Source: Bdellovibrionaceae bacterium UBA2339 (GTDB taxonomy: Bacteria > Bdellovibrionota > Bdellovibrionia > Bdellovibrionales > JAMPXM01). Taken from it: DNA of 64,000 nt. The position numbers and the translations under genes are program-made. The DNA lies in the NCBI GenBank assembly GCA_002344785.1, contig DDUL01000009.1, forward strand, positions 7,506-71,505, given 5' to 3'. Under the pieces are notes generated by a model, which was not told the origin of the DNA, made no database searches, and worked only from the letters and a program-made list of their open reading frames with translations. Shown piece after piece: positions 9,607 through 17,004 of this stretch. The first letter of the stretch is position 1; each line of letters starts with the position of its first letter.

Positions 9607-10458
9607 ATGAACGCGATGAACACGATGAGCGCGATGAATAACATGAGCACATTGCGGCGATTCGAAGCTGGGTTGCGTGATCGTGTGACCTTGTTCTTTT
9701 TGCGTCGGGTTGCGCGAACGGCCCGAGGCCAGGCGCATTTGCTTCAACATCTCGCCAACGCCGAGAGCGAAGGTGAGATTCCTCTCTTTGATGCGGTTGC
9801 GGAATATATGGAGAGAGTCTGGCAAGACGAGGGTCGTGCGAAACTTGCTCGAATTCATCGCGAGGATGAAACACGTCACGTCGCTATGCTCGAGGGCGAA
9901 ATCGCTCGCTTGCTGGTGAATCCGCAGGAAGCGCAATTGCCTGAATCGATGAGCTTTGTTCCACTTCTGGGCGAGCGCTTGGCGCCGATTCGCAAGGCCC
10001 GCATCGATTCGGATCAAGATGTGGCCGAGTTCTACTCGGCACTATTGGCCATCGAGGTTCGTACCGCTCACAATCTCAACCTCTTCGCACAAGCCTTTCG
10101 CGAGAATGGCAATGAAACTGGCGCTAGAATCTTAAAGTCCATTGCCGACGATGAAGTCCGTCATCAGGGCTATTGCCGATCCATTCTGGGGCGCTGTGAA
10201 ATATCAGCGCGAGAGCTGGAGTTGGTGTTGCGGAAGTGGAGTCGCATTGAGGCCTGGGCTTTCGCTCGACTCAATGCCATGGATTTGCAGTTCACCACGG
10301 AGCGCGGAATTCTATTGCTTCCTCGGTTTTGGATCCGCGTGGCGATGTTGGCGGCTCAGTCCGAAGTGAAGCGTGCCGATCGGCTCATGGAGAGTGTGGA
10401 GGCTCAGCGGCTTTCGGCGATGAGGGCTTCGACTGACGCAATTGCAACCCGCGCTTGA
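9607..10458 (+). CDS. Ferritin-like di-iron carboxylate protein
   Basis: Helical protein of about 283 aa with a four-helix di-iron signature: Glu in NAESEGEIP, ExxH in EDETRHVAML, Glu in AIEVRTAHNL and ExxH in ADDEVRHQGY. This is the ligand pattern of ferritin-like oxidases such as Coq7-, MiaE- or AurF-type proteins; the exact subfamily is not recognisable by eye. Translation probably starts at the ATG at 9607, eight bases after GAGG. A GTG at 9598 overlaps the previous stop (GTGA) and is the alternative. The N-terminus is encoded by near-identical 9-base units, giving Met-Asn/Ser-Ala/Thr repeats and five possible ATG starts. The last 74 bases overlap the end of the convergent SCO gene. Co-location with ubiB and another di-iron oxygenase suggests a quinone or lipid oxidation role, by inference. 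Confidence 0.8.
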   Translation: MNAMNTMSAMNNMSTLRRFEAGLRDRVTLFFLRRVARTARGQAHLLQHLANAESEGEIPLFDAVAEYMERVWQDEGRAKLARIHREDETRHVAMLEGEIARLLVNPQEAQLPESMSFVPLLGERLAPIRKARIDSDQDVAEFYSALLAIEVRTAHNLNLFAQAFRENGNETGARILKSIADDEVRHQGYCRSILGRCEISARELELVLRKWSRIEAWAFARLNAMDLQFTTERGILLLPRFWIRVAMLAAQSEVKRADRLMESVEAQRLSAMRASTDAIATRA

Positions 10459-11107
10459 TGAAGTCGGCCGTGGTGCCGCCCAGTATTTCCACATCGCCCA
10501 AGATCTCAATCAAAGTTTCATCTTGCGACGGCTTGGTGTGGCCTGGTGAAGGGGATGCCGCGGCGTTTTTGCGATTCAAATTCGACGCAGAGAAAGCCTT
10601 CGAGCGAAGTTTAATCCAAGTGAGACGACTCGTATGGGAAAGATGTGTTTCACTTTTGTGATCGCCGAAGCCTTGTTGTATCGCGCCGGCCAACTTTCGC
10701 GTGAGCTCGAGATTGGATTTCAGAAACGTCCAATGATCGCGAAGCACACCCTGCTTTTGCATCCACTCTCTCAGGCTCTTTGGAGTTTCTTGATCTGGAT
10801 CAATTGAGATCAAGATCATCGGCAACTGCAGCTTTTGCGTCTGCAGCTCATCATCCAAGGATTTGAGTCTTTGTCCCGTCAGCGGGCAAAGCGTTGGACA
10901 ACTCGAGTAGGCTAAGGCCACCCAGACTCCGTCAGGAGATTTGACGAGTGAATCGTGCAGACTCAAGTTCTCACCACGGTGCGAGACCCAGGCCTTCTGT
11001 TGCCAAATGATGACGGAGGGGCCAGAGGCCTCGGTCGCCTCAGTATTCACCACGAGGAGATTGAGCAACACGAGGGCCTTAAGGAGCAATGGTGTAGACA
11101 GGCGCAT
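10385..11107 (-). CDS. SCO1/SenC/PrrC-family copper chaperone (thioredoxin fold)
   Basis: Periplasmic SCO-type protein of about 240 aa. A hydrophobic signal or anchor (LLLKALVLLNLLVV) at the N-terminus is followed by a thioredoxin-like fold with the copper-binding CxxxC in SSCPTLCPLTG near residue 75 and the partner histidine in HLSHTSRLTWI. SCO proteins deliver Cu to cytochrome oxidase CuA or act as thiol reductases. No oxidase subunit lies nearby; instead its start overlaps the end of a copper monooxygenase gene by 29 bases in the same direction, suggesting it metallates that enzyme. The ATG at 11107 is chosen because the signal peptide follows at once; upstream in-frame sequence is low-complexity and overlaps the neighbour. 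The C-terminal tail overlaps the convergent ferritin-like gene. Confidence 0.85.
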   Translation of the reverse strand: MRLSTPLLLKALVLLNLLVVNTEATEASGPSVIIWQQKAWVSHRGENLSLHDSLVKSPDGVWVALAYSSCPTLCPLTGQRLKSLDDELQTQKLQLPMILISIDPDQETPKSLREWMQKQGVLRDHWTFLKSNLELTRKLAGAIQQGFGDHKSETHLSHTSRLTWIKLRSKAFSASNLNRKNAAASPSPGHTKPSQDETLIEILGDVEILGGTTADFIKRGLQLRQSKPSSPKAAEPPHSP

Positions 11108-13871
11108 ACTGACCGCTGTTGAGCATTTGAAGTTTGGCCTCGTTGTCGGTCGCGCCGACGCCGTAGCCGATGTACACGGTATTTCCTGTGAGTGTGGAGA
11201 GATCGGACTGCTGTGTGACGACGACGTCGTGGACAAGACCGAGTGTCACGCGCTGAGCGACCGGAACAGTCTGTGTGGCGGGATCTTGGATCTCTGAGAA
11301 ATTTCGATTTTCGTCCATGTAGTACATTTTGCCGCCGATGAAAGCCATCACGTAGATGCGGCCACTCATGCCTCGATGATCCGATCGCGGTTGCACGCGC
11401 AAGCTAAGATTTCGAGCCGTGATGGGGCCGCTGACCGAGGCCACGCTGTAACTCGCCGGTGACGGAGTCGCTGAAGGCGTGGGGCTAGGCGATGGCGACG
11501 GCGTTGGGGATGGCGTCGCAGTGGGTGTCGGCGTGCCGGTTCCCGGAGTCGACATCGTCGGCGTTGAACCGATCGTGAGAACTTTTGCGAAGCGACCCGC
11601 GGCAAGATGTTCGGGTGTGGCTTGCGCGTCCGCTCCTAACCCGTAACCGACATAGATTTCTGCACCCAGAATTCCAGTGAGGTCGGCTTGTTGGGCGAGC
11701 GTCGCGTTGACTTCCGCAGGCAAGGCGCCAGCAAAGTAAGCGGGAAGTGGCGAATCGAAATTGGGCACAGCGATGAACTGTCCATCGGCGCGCATGTAAT
11801 AGAAGGATGTGCCAATCTTCACGGCAATGAAGACTCGACCTTCTTGGCCGACGTGCGAAGGTGAAACTCGCGCGCGCACGCGAATGCTTCGCGCCGTGAT
11901 GGGGCCAGAATCTTCGATGAGTTGGAAGGCGTAGTCGGTCGCCGGCGGCGGGGCAGAAGTCTGATAGGCGAATACGAAACACATCTCTTGATTGGTGTTT
12001 TCGCCAAACTGAACCGGCGTGGTCGAACGTGGGTTGTTGGTCGAGTACTCGCAGCGAACTTTGATTTGATCAGCGCTGGCAAGATTCGTCGGCGAGGTCG
12101 AGAAGTAATTGAATTGCCAATTGAAGTCGAAGCGATTGACTCGAGCCAAGCAGGTCTCCGCGCCGCCGCTGATTTTGGAGATCTGAATGCGCTTTCCGTG
12201 ATTGTGCATGTGAGGCATGTAGCCGTGGATCTTGGTGTTCGTCGAGGGCACATGCGCGGCCTGAGTACGCTCGCGAACAATGTTGTCGCTCAGCGCGGGA
12301 AGTGCCGTGCCGTTGGCCTCGTACGCCACCCACTCGGCGGATGCGACAGCTGAAGTCGCCGTCTTCACCACGATTTGACTCTGATCTTGTGCGCCCGGCG
12401 CTTGCGAATTGTTGTAATGCATCTGCATCACGAGCTTGCGGTTGCCTGTGACTTTCAAGCCCGTGCCTTGCGGCAAGTACTCAACTCCAGTTCCCGGCGC
12501 CCAAATCACCAAAGGCACGGCGGGCACGTCGATGCCGCCATGACAAGGGTAAGAGGCATCGGGGCGTCCTTGAGTCTTGGCAACGGCATCCAACTCGGCT
12601 TGCTGTGAAGTCGGCATGTACAAAATGACGTGATGGACGAGCAAGCGATTGCCCGGCTTCACTTCAAAAGCTGTGATGTGCTTGTCTTGAAGATCCAACG
12701 GATCAATCACGAAGCATCGATACTCATCGACGCTGCCGCTGGGCGGACTAGGTCGATAGGGAGCCTTCATGCTGAGGGACTTGATGTCTGAGCCGTTGGG
12801 CTGCAGTGAAGGCAGGCTCGACGGAGCCAGGCTACGGTTTTCTTCGCCGCGAACGGGAACGCCGTTCACAGTTTTCATGGTCAGCCAAGAAGAGAGTGCG
12901 GCGCGCTCACTGGAACTCATGCGCATGTCGCCATGGAAGCTGCCGCAAGTTCCAGATTGATCGATCGCCCAAGGCGGCATTCGTCCACCGTCAACGGCGC
13001 TCAACATGTTCACACCCAGCGCAGCGACGTTGTTGGAATTGCTGAAATCGAGATTGGCGGCAATTCTTCCGGAGCTGTGACATTGCAGACAACGATTCTT
13101 GAGTGCTGGCCCCACACTCAGTTCAAAGACGCTCTGTCCTGGACCCGGCGTTGCCGTCGGTGTGGCGGTCGCTGTCGGAGTTGGCGTCGGTGAACTGGAT
13201 GGTGTCGGTGTGGGAGGTGTGTACGCGCGAGTCGGAATGTTTTGCTCGCCAGGAATGGGAACGCCATTCACAGTTTTCGTTGCGAGCCAATTGGCGAGAA
13301 GATTTCGTTCGGCCGTACTGATCGGTGTGGATCCAGATGGCGGCATGCGACCGCCGTCGATCGCCGAAAGCATGGCGGAGCCACTGGCCGCGACCAAATT
13401 GGAGTTAGCGAAATTGTAGCCGCCGGATGCGAGTGTGGCGCTATGACACTGCAAGCACTTCGCGGCGACCACTGGGCCGATGTTGCGTTCATAGTCGGAG
13501 ACTTGTGCGGGCGTCGGCGAAGGCGTGGCGCTCGCGGAAGGCGTCATGCTGGGAGTTGGCGTGGGTGTTTGTCCATTGGGTGTTGGGCCAGGTGTTGGGC
13601 TGGGTGTGCTTGTGCTGCCTGGTGAACTTGTGGGGCTAGGGCGAGGTGTTCCACCACCACCAACTTGATCGAGAGGTACGCCAGGCTGAGAACCTTGTCG
13701 CGATTGAGAAAGTGAGGCGAGGTCCGCGTAGGACTCTTCGTCGATCTGAAACTGACCGGCGCAATTCTGAAAAAGGAACACAAGTCCAACGACCAGCGAA
13801 ACGCTGACCACGGCCATCGCGGAATTGCGAATCCAGTCCGAGTTCACCTTGGACCAACGGGGCGCCACCAC
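11079..13871 (-). CDS. Exported di-haem / PHM-type copper monooxygenase fusion protein
   Basis: 930-aa exported multidomain protein. An N-terminal hydrophobic stretch ends in FLFQNCAG, an atypical lipobox, so it is probably a periplasmic or outer-membrane lipoprotein. A Pro/Thr/Ser linker is followed by two repeated cytochrome-c modules, each with CLQCH (near residues 139 and 260), GGRMPP and a KTVNGVP ending. Next is a type II copper monooxygenase of the PHM/DBH superfamily with every copper ligand visible: VHHVILYMP (CuH pair), MQMHYN, HMHNHG (HxH) and QEMCFVF (Met). Two C-terminal copies of a roughly 100-residue domain share GPITAR and YYM motifs, separated by another Pro/Thr linker. The start is GTG with GGGGGAT about 6 bases upstream. 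A SCO chaperone follows immediately. The substrate is unknown; the haems could deliver the electrons that ascorbate supplies in animal enzymes. Confidence 0.85.
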   Translation of the reverse strand: MVAPRWSKVNSDWIRNSAMAVVSVSLVVGLVFLFQNCAGQFQIDEESYADLASLSQSRQGSQPGVPLDQVGGGGTPRPSPTSSPGSTSTPSPTPGPTPNGQTPTPTPSMTPSASATPSPTPAQVSDYERNIGPVVAAKCLQCHSATLASGGYNFANSNLVAASGSAMLSAIDGGRMPPSGSTPISTAERNLLANWLATKTVNGVPIPGEQNIPTRAYTPPTPTPSSSPTPTPTATATPTATPGPGQSVFELSVGPALKNRCLQCHSSGRIAANLDFSNSNNVAALGVNMLSAVDGGRMPPWAIDQSGTCGSFHGDMRMSSSERAALSSWLTMKTVNGVPVRGEENRSLAPSSLPSLQPNGSDIKSLSMKAPYRPSPPSGSVDEYRCFVIDPLDLQDKHITAFEVKPGNRLLVHHVILYMPTSQQAELDAVAKTQGRPDASYPCHGGIDVPAVPLVIWAPGTGVEYLPQGTGLKVTGNRKLVMQMHYNNSQAPGAQDQSQIVVKTATSAVASAEWVAYEANGTALPALSDNIVRERTQAAHVPSTNTKIHGYMPHMHNHGKRIQISKISGGAETCLARVNRFDFNWQFNYFSTSPTNLASADQIKVRCEYSTNNPRSTTPVQFGENTNQEMCFVFAYQTSAPPPATDYAFQLIEDSGPITARSIRVRARVSPSHVGQEGRVFIAVKIGTSFYYMRADGQFIAVPNFDSPLPAYFAGALPAEVNATLAQQADLTGILGAEIYVGYGLGADAQATPEHLAAGRFAKVLTIGSTPTMSTPGTGTPTPTATPSPTPSPSPSPTPSATPSPASYSVASVSGPITARNLSLRVQPRSDHRGMSGRIYVMAFIGGKMYYMDENRNFSEIQDPATQTVPVAQRVTLGLVHDVVVTQQSDLSTLTGNTVYIGYGVGATDNEAKLQMLNSGQYAPVYTIAP

Positions 13872-14228
13872 TACAAATCCCCCAATGCGACCTTCCGATC
13901 GCAGCCTTCTATTTTAATTGTCTTCAACCTCATCGGCGAGATCTCAAAGACTTGAGACTTTCATCCTCAAGTTCAATTCACCTGAAAGCGCATGGTGTCT
14001 CAGCTTGAGACGTGAATTTTGATCTTGCGGTAGGGCGAAGAGTCTGGGTCAGCTGAGGCCAAGTCCAAAAATCCACACAGCAGCCGTAGCGCAAACCCAA
14101 ACTAAGCTCATGGACCATTCACTCATTGTGTTCGACATATTTCGGATTCCTTTCCGTTCAAGTCCCCATGTTTCGGGACTTGGATTTTGATGGCCGGCAA
14201 GTCGATCCGTGACTTGTGGCAGGGGAAA
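13872..14228. other. Intergenic region between flagellin 1 and the copper monooxygenase gene
   Basis: No credible gene is seen. The stretch holds the upstream region of the monooxygenase gene with two palindromes (listed separately). The remaining part, toward the flagellin terminator, shows no feature I can name. Confidence 0.6.
13942..14011. promoter_or_regulatory. Two TCTCA-N-TGAGA palindromes upstream of the monooxygenase gene
   Basis: TCTCAAAGACTTGAGA (13942-13957) and GTCTCAGCTTGAGAC (13997-14011) are inverted repeats with related half-sites, spaced about 54 bases centre to centre, 70-140 bases upstream of the monooxygenase start. This is the arrangement expected of operators for a dimeric regulator. 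No regulator is assigned; a similar CTGAGA/TCTCAG pair occurs just upstream of the small gene that starts at 17004. Confidence 0.4.
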
Positions 14229-14254
14229 GAGAGGGCCCGAGATCAGGCCCTCTC
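14229..14254 (-). terminator. Probable terminator of flagellin 1
   Basis: A perfect 9-bp stem GAGAGGGCC / GGCCCTCTC with an 8-base loop lies about 75 bases past the flagellin stop. On the minus strand it is followed by TTTCCCC, a short T tract, so termination may be partial or factor-assisted. Confidence 0.55.
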
Positions 14255-14275
14255 AGCAAAGTCTGTGGCTTCAAC

Positions 14276-14353
14276 TCATCGCGTTTCAGCCCAAGAGCTT
14301 CAACGCGATCTATTTCAGTTCATCGCGTTTCAGCCCAGGAGCTTCAACGCGAT
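14276..14353 (-). repeat. Tandem duplication of the flagellin 1 3' end
   Basis: A 34-base segment (14276-14309) repeats at 14320-14353 with one mismatch, period 44 bases. The second copy encodes the last residues (IALKLLG plus stop) of flagellin 1; the first is the same sequence repeated downstream of the stop. It therefore duplicates the flagellin C-terminal codons in the 3' untranslated region. Confidence 0.85.
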
Positions 14354-15163
14354 TTGTTGCATGTTATTCGCCTGTCCCAACACGCTCACGCCGGCTTGCA
14401 TGAGGATGTTGTTGCGGACGAGCTCGGCGCTTTCCGCGGCGACATCTGTGTCGCGGATTCGCGAGTTCGCGGCAGACAAGTTTTCATCGGCCACAGCCAA
14501 GTTTTGAATCGTCGACTGCAGTCGGTTTTGCATCGCACCGAAGTTGGCGCGAATCGCATTCACCGACACCAAGGCTCGGTCAATCACGTCCATGCTGACT
14601 TGTGCACCTTCCTTCGAACCCACTTGCTCAGCGGTCATGCCGAGAGCGTCGAGGCTGGCGTTCGCTGCCGAAGCATTGAACGAGATGCGATCCTTGAAGG
14701 GATCGTTGTACGTTCCAACTTGGATGTCGATCAGTCCGCCCGTTCCGTTGAGCAGGTCGCGTCCGTTGAAGCGTGTCACCTCGGTGATCCGCTGAATTTC
14801 GGACTTGAGCTGCTGATATTCCACGTCCAGGAACTTACGTTCTGTATCGCCAATCGTATCGGACGACGCCTGCACTGCGAGCTCGCGAAGGCGAATCAAC
14901 ATATTCGAGACTTCGTTCAAGCCACCTTCGGCGACTTGCACGAGCGAAATACCGTCGTTCGCGTTGCGGTTCGCTTGGCGAAGACCGCGAATCTGACCCT
15001 TCAAGTTCTCGCTGATCGCGAGTCCCGCGGCATCGTCCGCCGCTTGGTTGATTCGATAGCCTGAGCTCAATCGAGCCAAGCTCTGGTTCGCCGAGCGTTG
15101 CGTTCCGACCAAGCTTTTTTGAGCGTTCAACGACGCCACATTGGTCGCAATACGTAAACCCAT
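14330..15163 (-). CDS. fliC: Flagellin 1
   Basis: 277-aa flagellin, the subunit of the flagellar filament. The conserved N-terminal D0/D1 helices (TNVASLNAQKSL, SLARLSSGYRINQAADDAAGLAISE) and C-terminal helices (NLAVADENLSAANSRIRDTDVAAE, ending ALKLLG) are intact. The central variable domain is very short, as in other compact flagellins. A strong ribosome site AAGGAGGATAGG precedes the ATG. A sigma-28-like promoter and a hairpin lie in the upstream region. It is a close paralogue of the flagellin encoded just upstream on the same strand, but has its own promoter and terminator, so the two are probably separately transcribed. Glycosylation and chaperone partners cannot be judged here. Confidence 0.96.
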   Translation of the reverse strand: MGLRIATNVASLNAQKSLVGTQRSANQSLARLSSGYRINQAADDAAGLAISENLKGQIRGLRQANRNANDGISLVQVAEGGLNEVSNMLIRLRELAVQASSDTIGDTERKFLDVEYQQLKSEIQRITEVTRFNGRDLLNGTGGLIDIQVGTYNDPFKDRISFNASAANASLDALGMTAEQVGSKEGAQVSMDVIDRALVSVNAIRANFGAMQNRLQSTIQNLAVADENLSAANSRIRDTDVAAESAELVRNNILMQAGVSVLGQANNMQQIALKLLG

Positions 15164-15164
15164 C

Positions 15165-15182
15165 CTATCCTCCTTGTTTCAT
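15165..15182 (-). other. Five-codon leader ORF (MKQGG) ahead of flagellin 1
   Basis: AAGGAGGATCTG precedes an ATG that opens a 5-codon frame, Met-Lys-Gln-Gly-Gly-stop. The Gly-Gly codons are themselves the ribosome site of flagellin 1, and the TAG ends one base before the flagellin ATG. It could couple ribosomes onto the flagellin start, or simply be a by-product of a duplicated Shine-Dalgarno motif. Confidence 0.3.
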
Positions 15183-15244
15183 CAGATCCTCCTTGATCGG
15201 TGCCAACCTTGGCTGAACGACACTTCATGCGTCGTTTGTTTACT

Positions 15245-15274
15245 GGGGTTTACGTGTCCACCATGGACACCCCC
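15245..15274 (-). promoter_or_regulatory. Leader hairpin in the flagellin 1 5' untranslated region
   Basis: GTGTCC / GGACAC forms a 6-bp stem over a 5-base loop, extendable by GGGG / CCCC with a 5-base bulge. It lies between the putative sigma-28 promoter and the ribosome site, and could stabilise or regulate the mRNA. Confidence 0.45.
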
Positions 15275-15280
15275 ATAGCT

Positions 15281-15308
15281 GGATCGGAATTTTCGAAAGT
15301 GTTTTTGA
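15281..15308 (-). promoter_or_regulatory. Putative sigma-28 (FliA) promoter of flagellin 1
   Basis: On the minus strand TCAAAAAC, 12 bases, TCCGATCC resembles the FliA consensus TAAAGTTT-N11-GCCGATAA. It is weaker than the flagellin 2 promoter at the -10 element and about 120 bases upstream of the start. Confidence 0.45.
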
Positions 15309-15627
15309 GTCCAGTTGAGGTCTAGGGTGCCGAGTGATTTGGAAATTGCGAGGACGAAGCACGCGACAGCGTGCGGGCGCATTCCATCGTCGACGGCGAC
15401 GAGGCGCGAAGGGGGAGCCAGTCGGTTCCCAGATATCGGAGAGCGAATCTCTGATATCGAACTGAATAAATGGGGAGGAAGGAGTTAGATCCTCCCTCCC
15501 CAAAAGCAGGAAACAGATTCGTCGGTCACGCCGGAAGAAAGCGTTCGCCTTCGTCCAGGTGTATTCTCACTCAAGCTGACGTCTCTCGACGTTAGAACTC
15601 AAGCGAAGTCACGGGAGTCAGAGTTCG
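15309..15627. other. Intergenic region between the two flagellin genes
   Basis: It holds the terminator of flagellin 2 and the sequence upstream of the flagellin 1 promoter. An 8-base motif GATATC.. occurs twice near 15434 and 15453 (AGATATCGGAGAG, CTGATATCGAAC). No gene is supported here. Confidence 0.5.
15472..15501 (-). terminator. Probable terminator of flagellin 2
   Basis: On the minus strand GGGGAGGG-AGGA / TCCT-TCCTCCCC forms a long stem around a 6-base loop followed by ATTTATT. It lies about 130 bases past the flagellin 2 stop. Confidence 0.6.
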
Positions 15628-16476
15628 TCAGCCTTGGAACGTGCGGTTCAAGAGCGAAAGCGCTGTGTTGGATGTTTGGTTCGCTTGGGCGAGGACCGAA
15701 GTGCCCGCTTGCAACAAGATGTTGTTGCGCGTGAGCTCTGCGGTTTCCTCAGCGACATCCACATCGCGAATTCGCGAGTTCGCTGCTGACAAGTTCTCGA
15801 CCGAGACAGCTAAGTTACCAATTGTCGACTGTAAGCGGTTCTGGATCGCACCGAAGTCGGCGCGCATCGCGGACACACTGACAATCGCAGCATCGATTGC
15901 AGACAAGCTGTTCTGCGCGGACGCCTTATCGGCAACGCTGGTCAGGTTGATGCCGAGAGCTGCGCTATTGGCGTCAGCTTTCGATGCATCGAACGTGAGG
16001 CGGTCGATATTTGGATCGTTTCGAGTTCCAACTTGGAAATCGAGAACTGACCCCGTTCCGCTGAGCAGTTGAGTTCCGTTGAACTCTGTGCCGTCGGCGA
16101 TTCGATCGATTTCGGAGACGAGCTGGTCATATTCCACGTTAAGGAACTGACGCTCGACCGGACCGATCGTGTCCGAAGCAGCTTGTACTGCAAGTTCGCG
16201 CAGGCGAATCATGATGCTCGAAATCTCGTTCAGTCCGCCTTCCGCAACTTGGACGAGTGAGACACCGTCCTGAGCGTTGCGTGACGCCTGTTTGAGACCC
16301 CGGATCTGTGCCCGCAGGTTTTCACTAATTGCCAATCCCGCTGCGTCGTCTCCGGCCCGATTGATTCGGTAGCCAGAGGACAAGCGTTCAAGGCTCTTGT
16401 CCAATCCCCACTTCGTTCCCAACAAGTTTCGTTGGGCGTTCAGTGAGGCCACGTTTGTATTGATCCGAAGACCCAT
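15628..16476 (-). CDS. fliC: Flagellin 2
   Basis: 282-aa flagellin, paralogue of flagellin 1. The N-terminus (GLRINTNVASLNAQRNLLG, SSGYRINRAGDDAAGLAISEN) and C-terminus (NLAVSVENLSAANSRIRDVDVAEE, LLQAGTSVLAQANQTS) are conserved, with the usual short centre. The start at 16476 is fixed by the strong ribosome site AAGGAGGAGGATGT and by homology; the reading frame runs on upstream only because it lacks stops. It has the best sigma-28 promoter in the window and two hairpins in its leader, so it is expected to be a class-3 flagellar gene. The filament is likely made of both subunits. Confidence 0.96.
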   Translation of the reverse strand: MGLRINTNVASLNAQRNLLGTKWGLDKSLERLSSGYRINRAGDDAAGLAISENLRAQIRGLKQASRNAQDGVSLVQVAEGGLNEISSIMIRLRELAVQAASDTIGPVERQFLNVEYDQLVSEIDRIADGTEFNGTQLLSGTGSVLDFQVGTRNDPNIDRLTFDASKADANSAALGINLTSVADKASAQNSLSAIDAAIVSVSAMRADFGAIQNRLQSTIGNLAVSVENLSAANSRIRDVDVAEETAELTRNNILLQAGTSVLAQANQTSNTALSLLNRTFQG

Positions 16477-16498
16477 ACATCCTCCTCCTTGAGAACCA

Positions 16499-16540
16499 AC
16501 CGTCTTCCTTGACGGTGGGGTTCGAACATCATGTTCAAAC
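16499..16540 (-). promoter_or_regulatory. Two leader hairpins in the flagellin 2 5' untranslated region
   Basis: ACCGTC-TTCCTT-GACGGT (16499-16516) is a perfect 6-bp stem, and GTTCGAACAT/ATGTTCAAAC (16520-16540) is a near-perfect palindrome. Both lie between the sigma-28 promoter and the ribosome site, where structured leaders often affect flagellin mRNA stability or translation. Confidence 0.5.
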
Positions 16541-16562
16541 CAGGGTTCCGTACCTGAATTAC

Positions 16563-16589
16563 CTATCGGCGTCTCATTCTGAGGCTTGA
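16563..16589 (-). promoter_or_regulatory. Sigma-28 (FliA) promoter of flagellin 2
   Basis: Minus strand TCAAGCCT, 11 bases, GCCGATAG matches the FliA consensus TAAAGTTT-N11-GCCGATAA at seven of eight -10 positions with exact spacing. It lies about 87 bases upstream of the start codon. Confidence 0.75.
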
Positions 16590-16725
16590 GGTTTAAGTCG
16601 CAGATTTTTCCCAATTTGAGAAAAACCGGACTAAAGCCACGCCGTTTCGCTCAGCTTCGAGGTTCAGTTTTCATATAGGGGATTTGGTGTCGCGGTGAAG
16701 CGAATTCATGATTCGCCCAGCGGGC

Positions 16726-17004
16726 TCAGCCAAAGCGAAACGCGTCGAGGTCATCCAGACCTTTGACGAGGACTTCAATGTCATCCAGAAGGCGCGAGGC
16801 CAACTCAGGATTCGTCTCCTTTAAATAGAGATCGATGAAGTCGTTGGCGGCGTTGATGCGGCTGAAATTCGACCAAACAAGCAATAGAACGCGAGTCCCA
16901 CCGGGGAGATTCGCGTAAAGCCCATAACTTAGATCATCGATCGGCTCGAGGGTCACAGCCCACCGATCGATGATGTCTTGGATCTGCTGACGTGCCACTG
17001 ACAT
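16726..17004 (-). CDS. Conserved small protein, paralogue of the 20.8-21.3 kb gene
   Basis: 92-aa acidic cytoplasmic protein of unrecognised family. It aligns over almost its whole length with the 140-aa product at 20837-21259: IIDRWAV / IIERWQI, LYANLPGGTRVLLLVW / LYGMLPTGERIILAVF, DFIDLYLKETNPELASRLLDDIEVL / the matching DVIDLYLQDEQPETAANLVHDLNSL. That the same block occurs in two genes 4 kb apart supports it being real. There is no signal peptide or membrane segment. Its upstream region holds a CTGAGA-N7-TCTCAG inverted repeat at 17006-17024. No function can be assigned; proximity to flagellins may be incidental. Confidence 0.75.
   Translation of the reverse strand: MSVARQQIQDIIDRWAVTLEPIDDLSYGLYANLPGGTRVLLLVWSNFSRINAANDFIDLYLKETNPELASRLLDDIEVLVKGLDDLDAFRFG

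Noticed and set aside
13100..13620. Pro/Thr-rich repeats in the di-haem protein as an assembly error
   Set aside because: The frame stays open, repeats are imperfect, and linkers separate recognisable domains as expected for a natural multidomain exported protein.
14216..15064. 282-aa frame opposite flagellin 1
   Set aside because: The flagellin frame has all conserved blocks and a strong ribosome site; the opposite frame is a shadow with no motifs.
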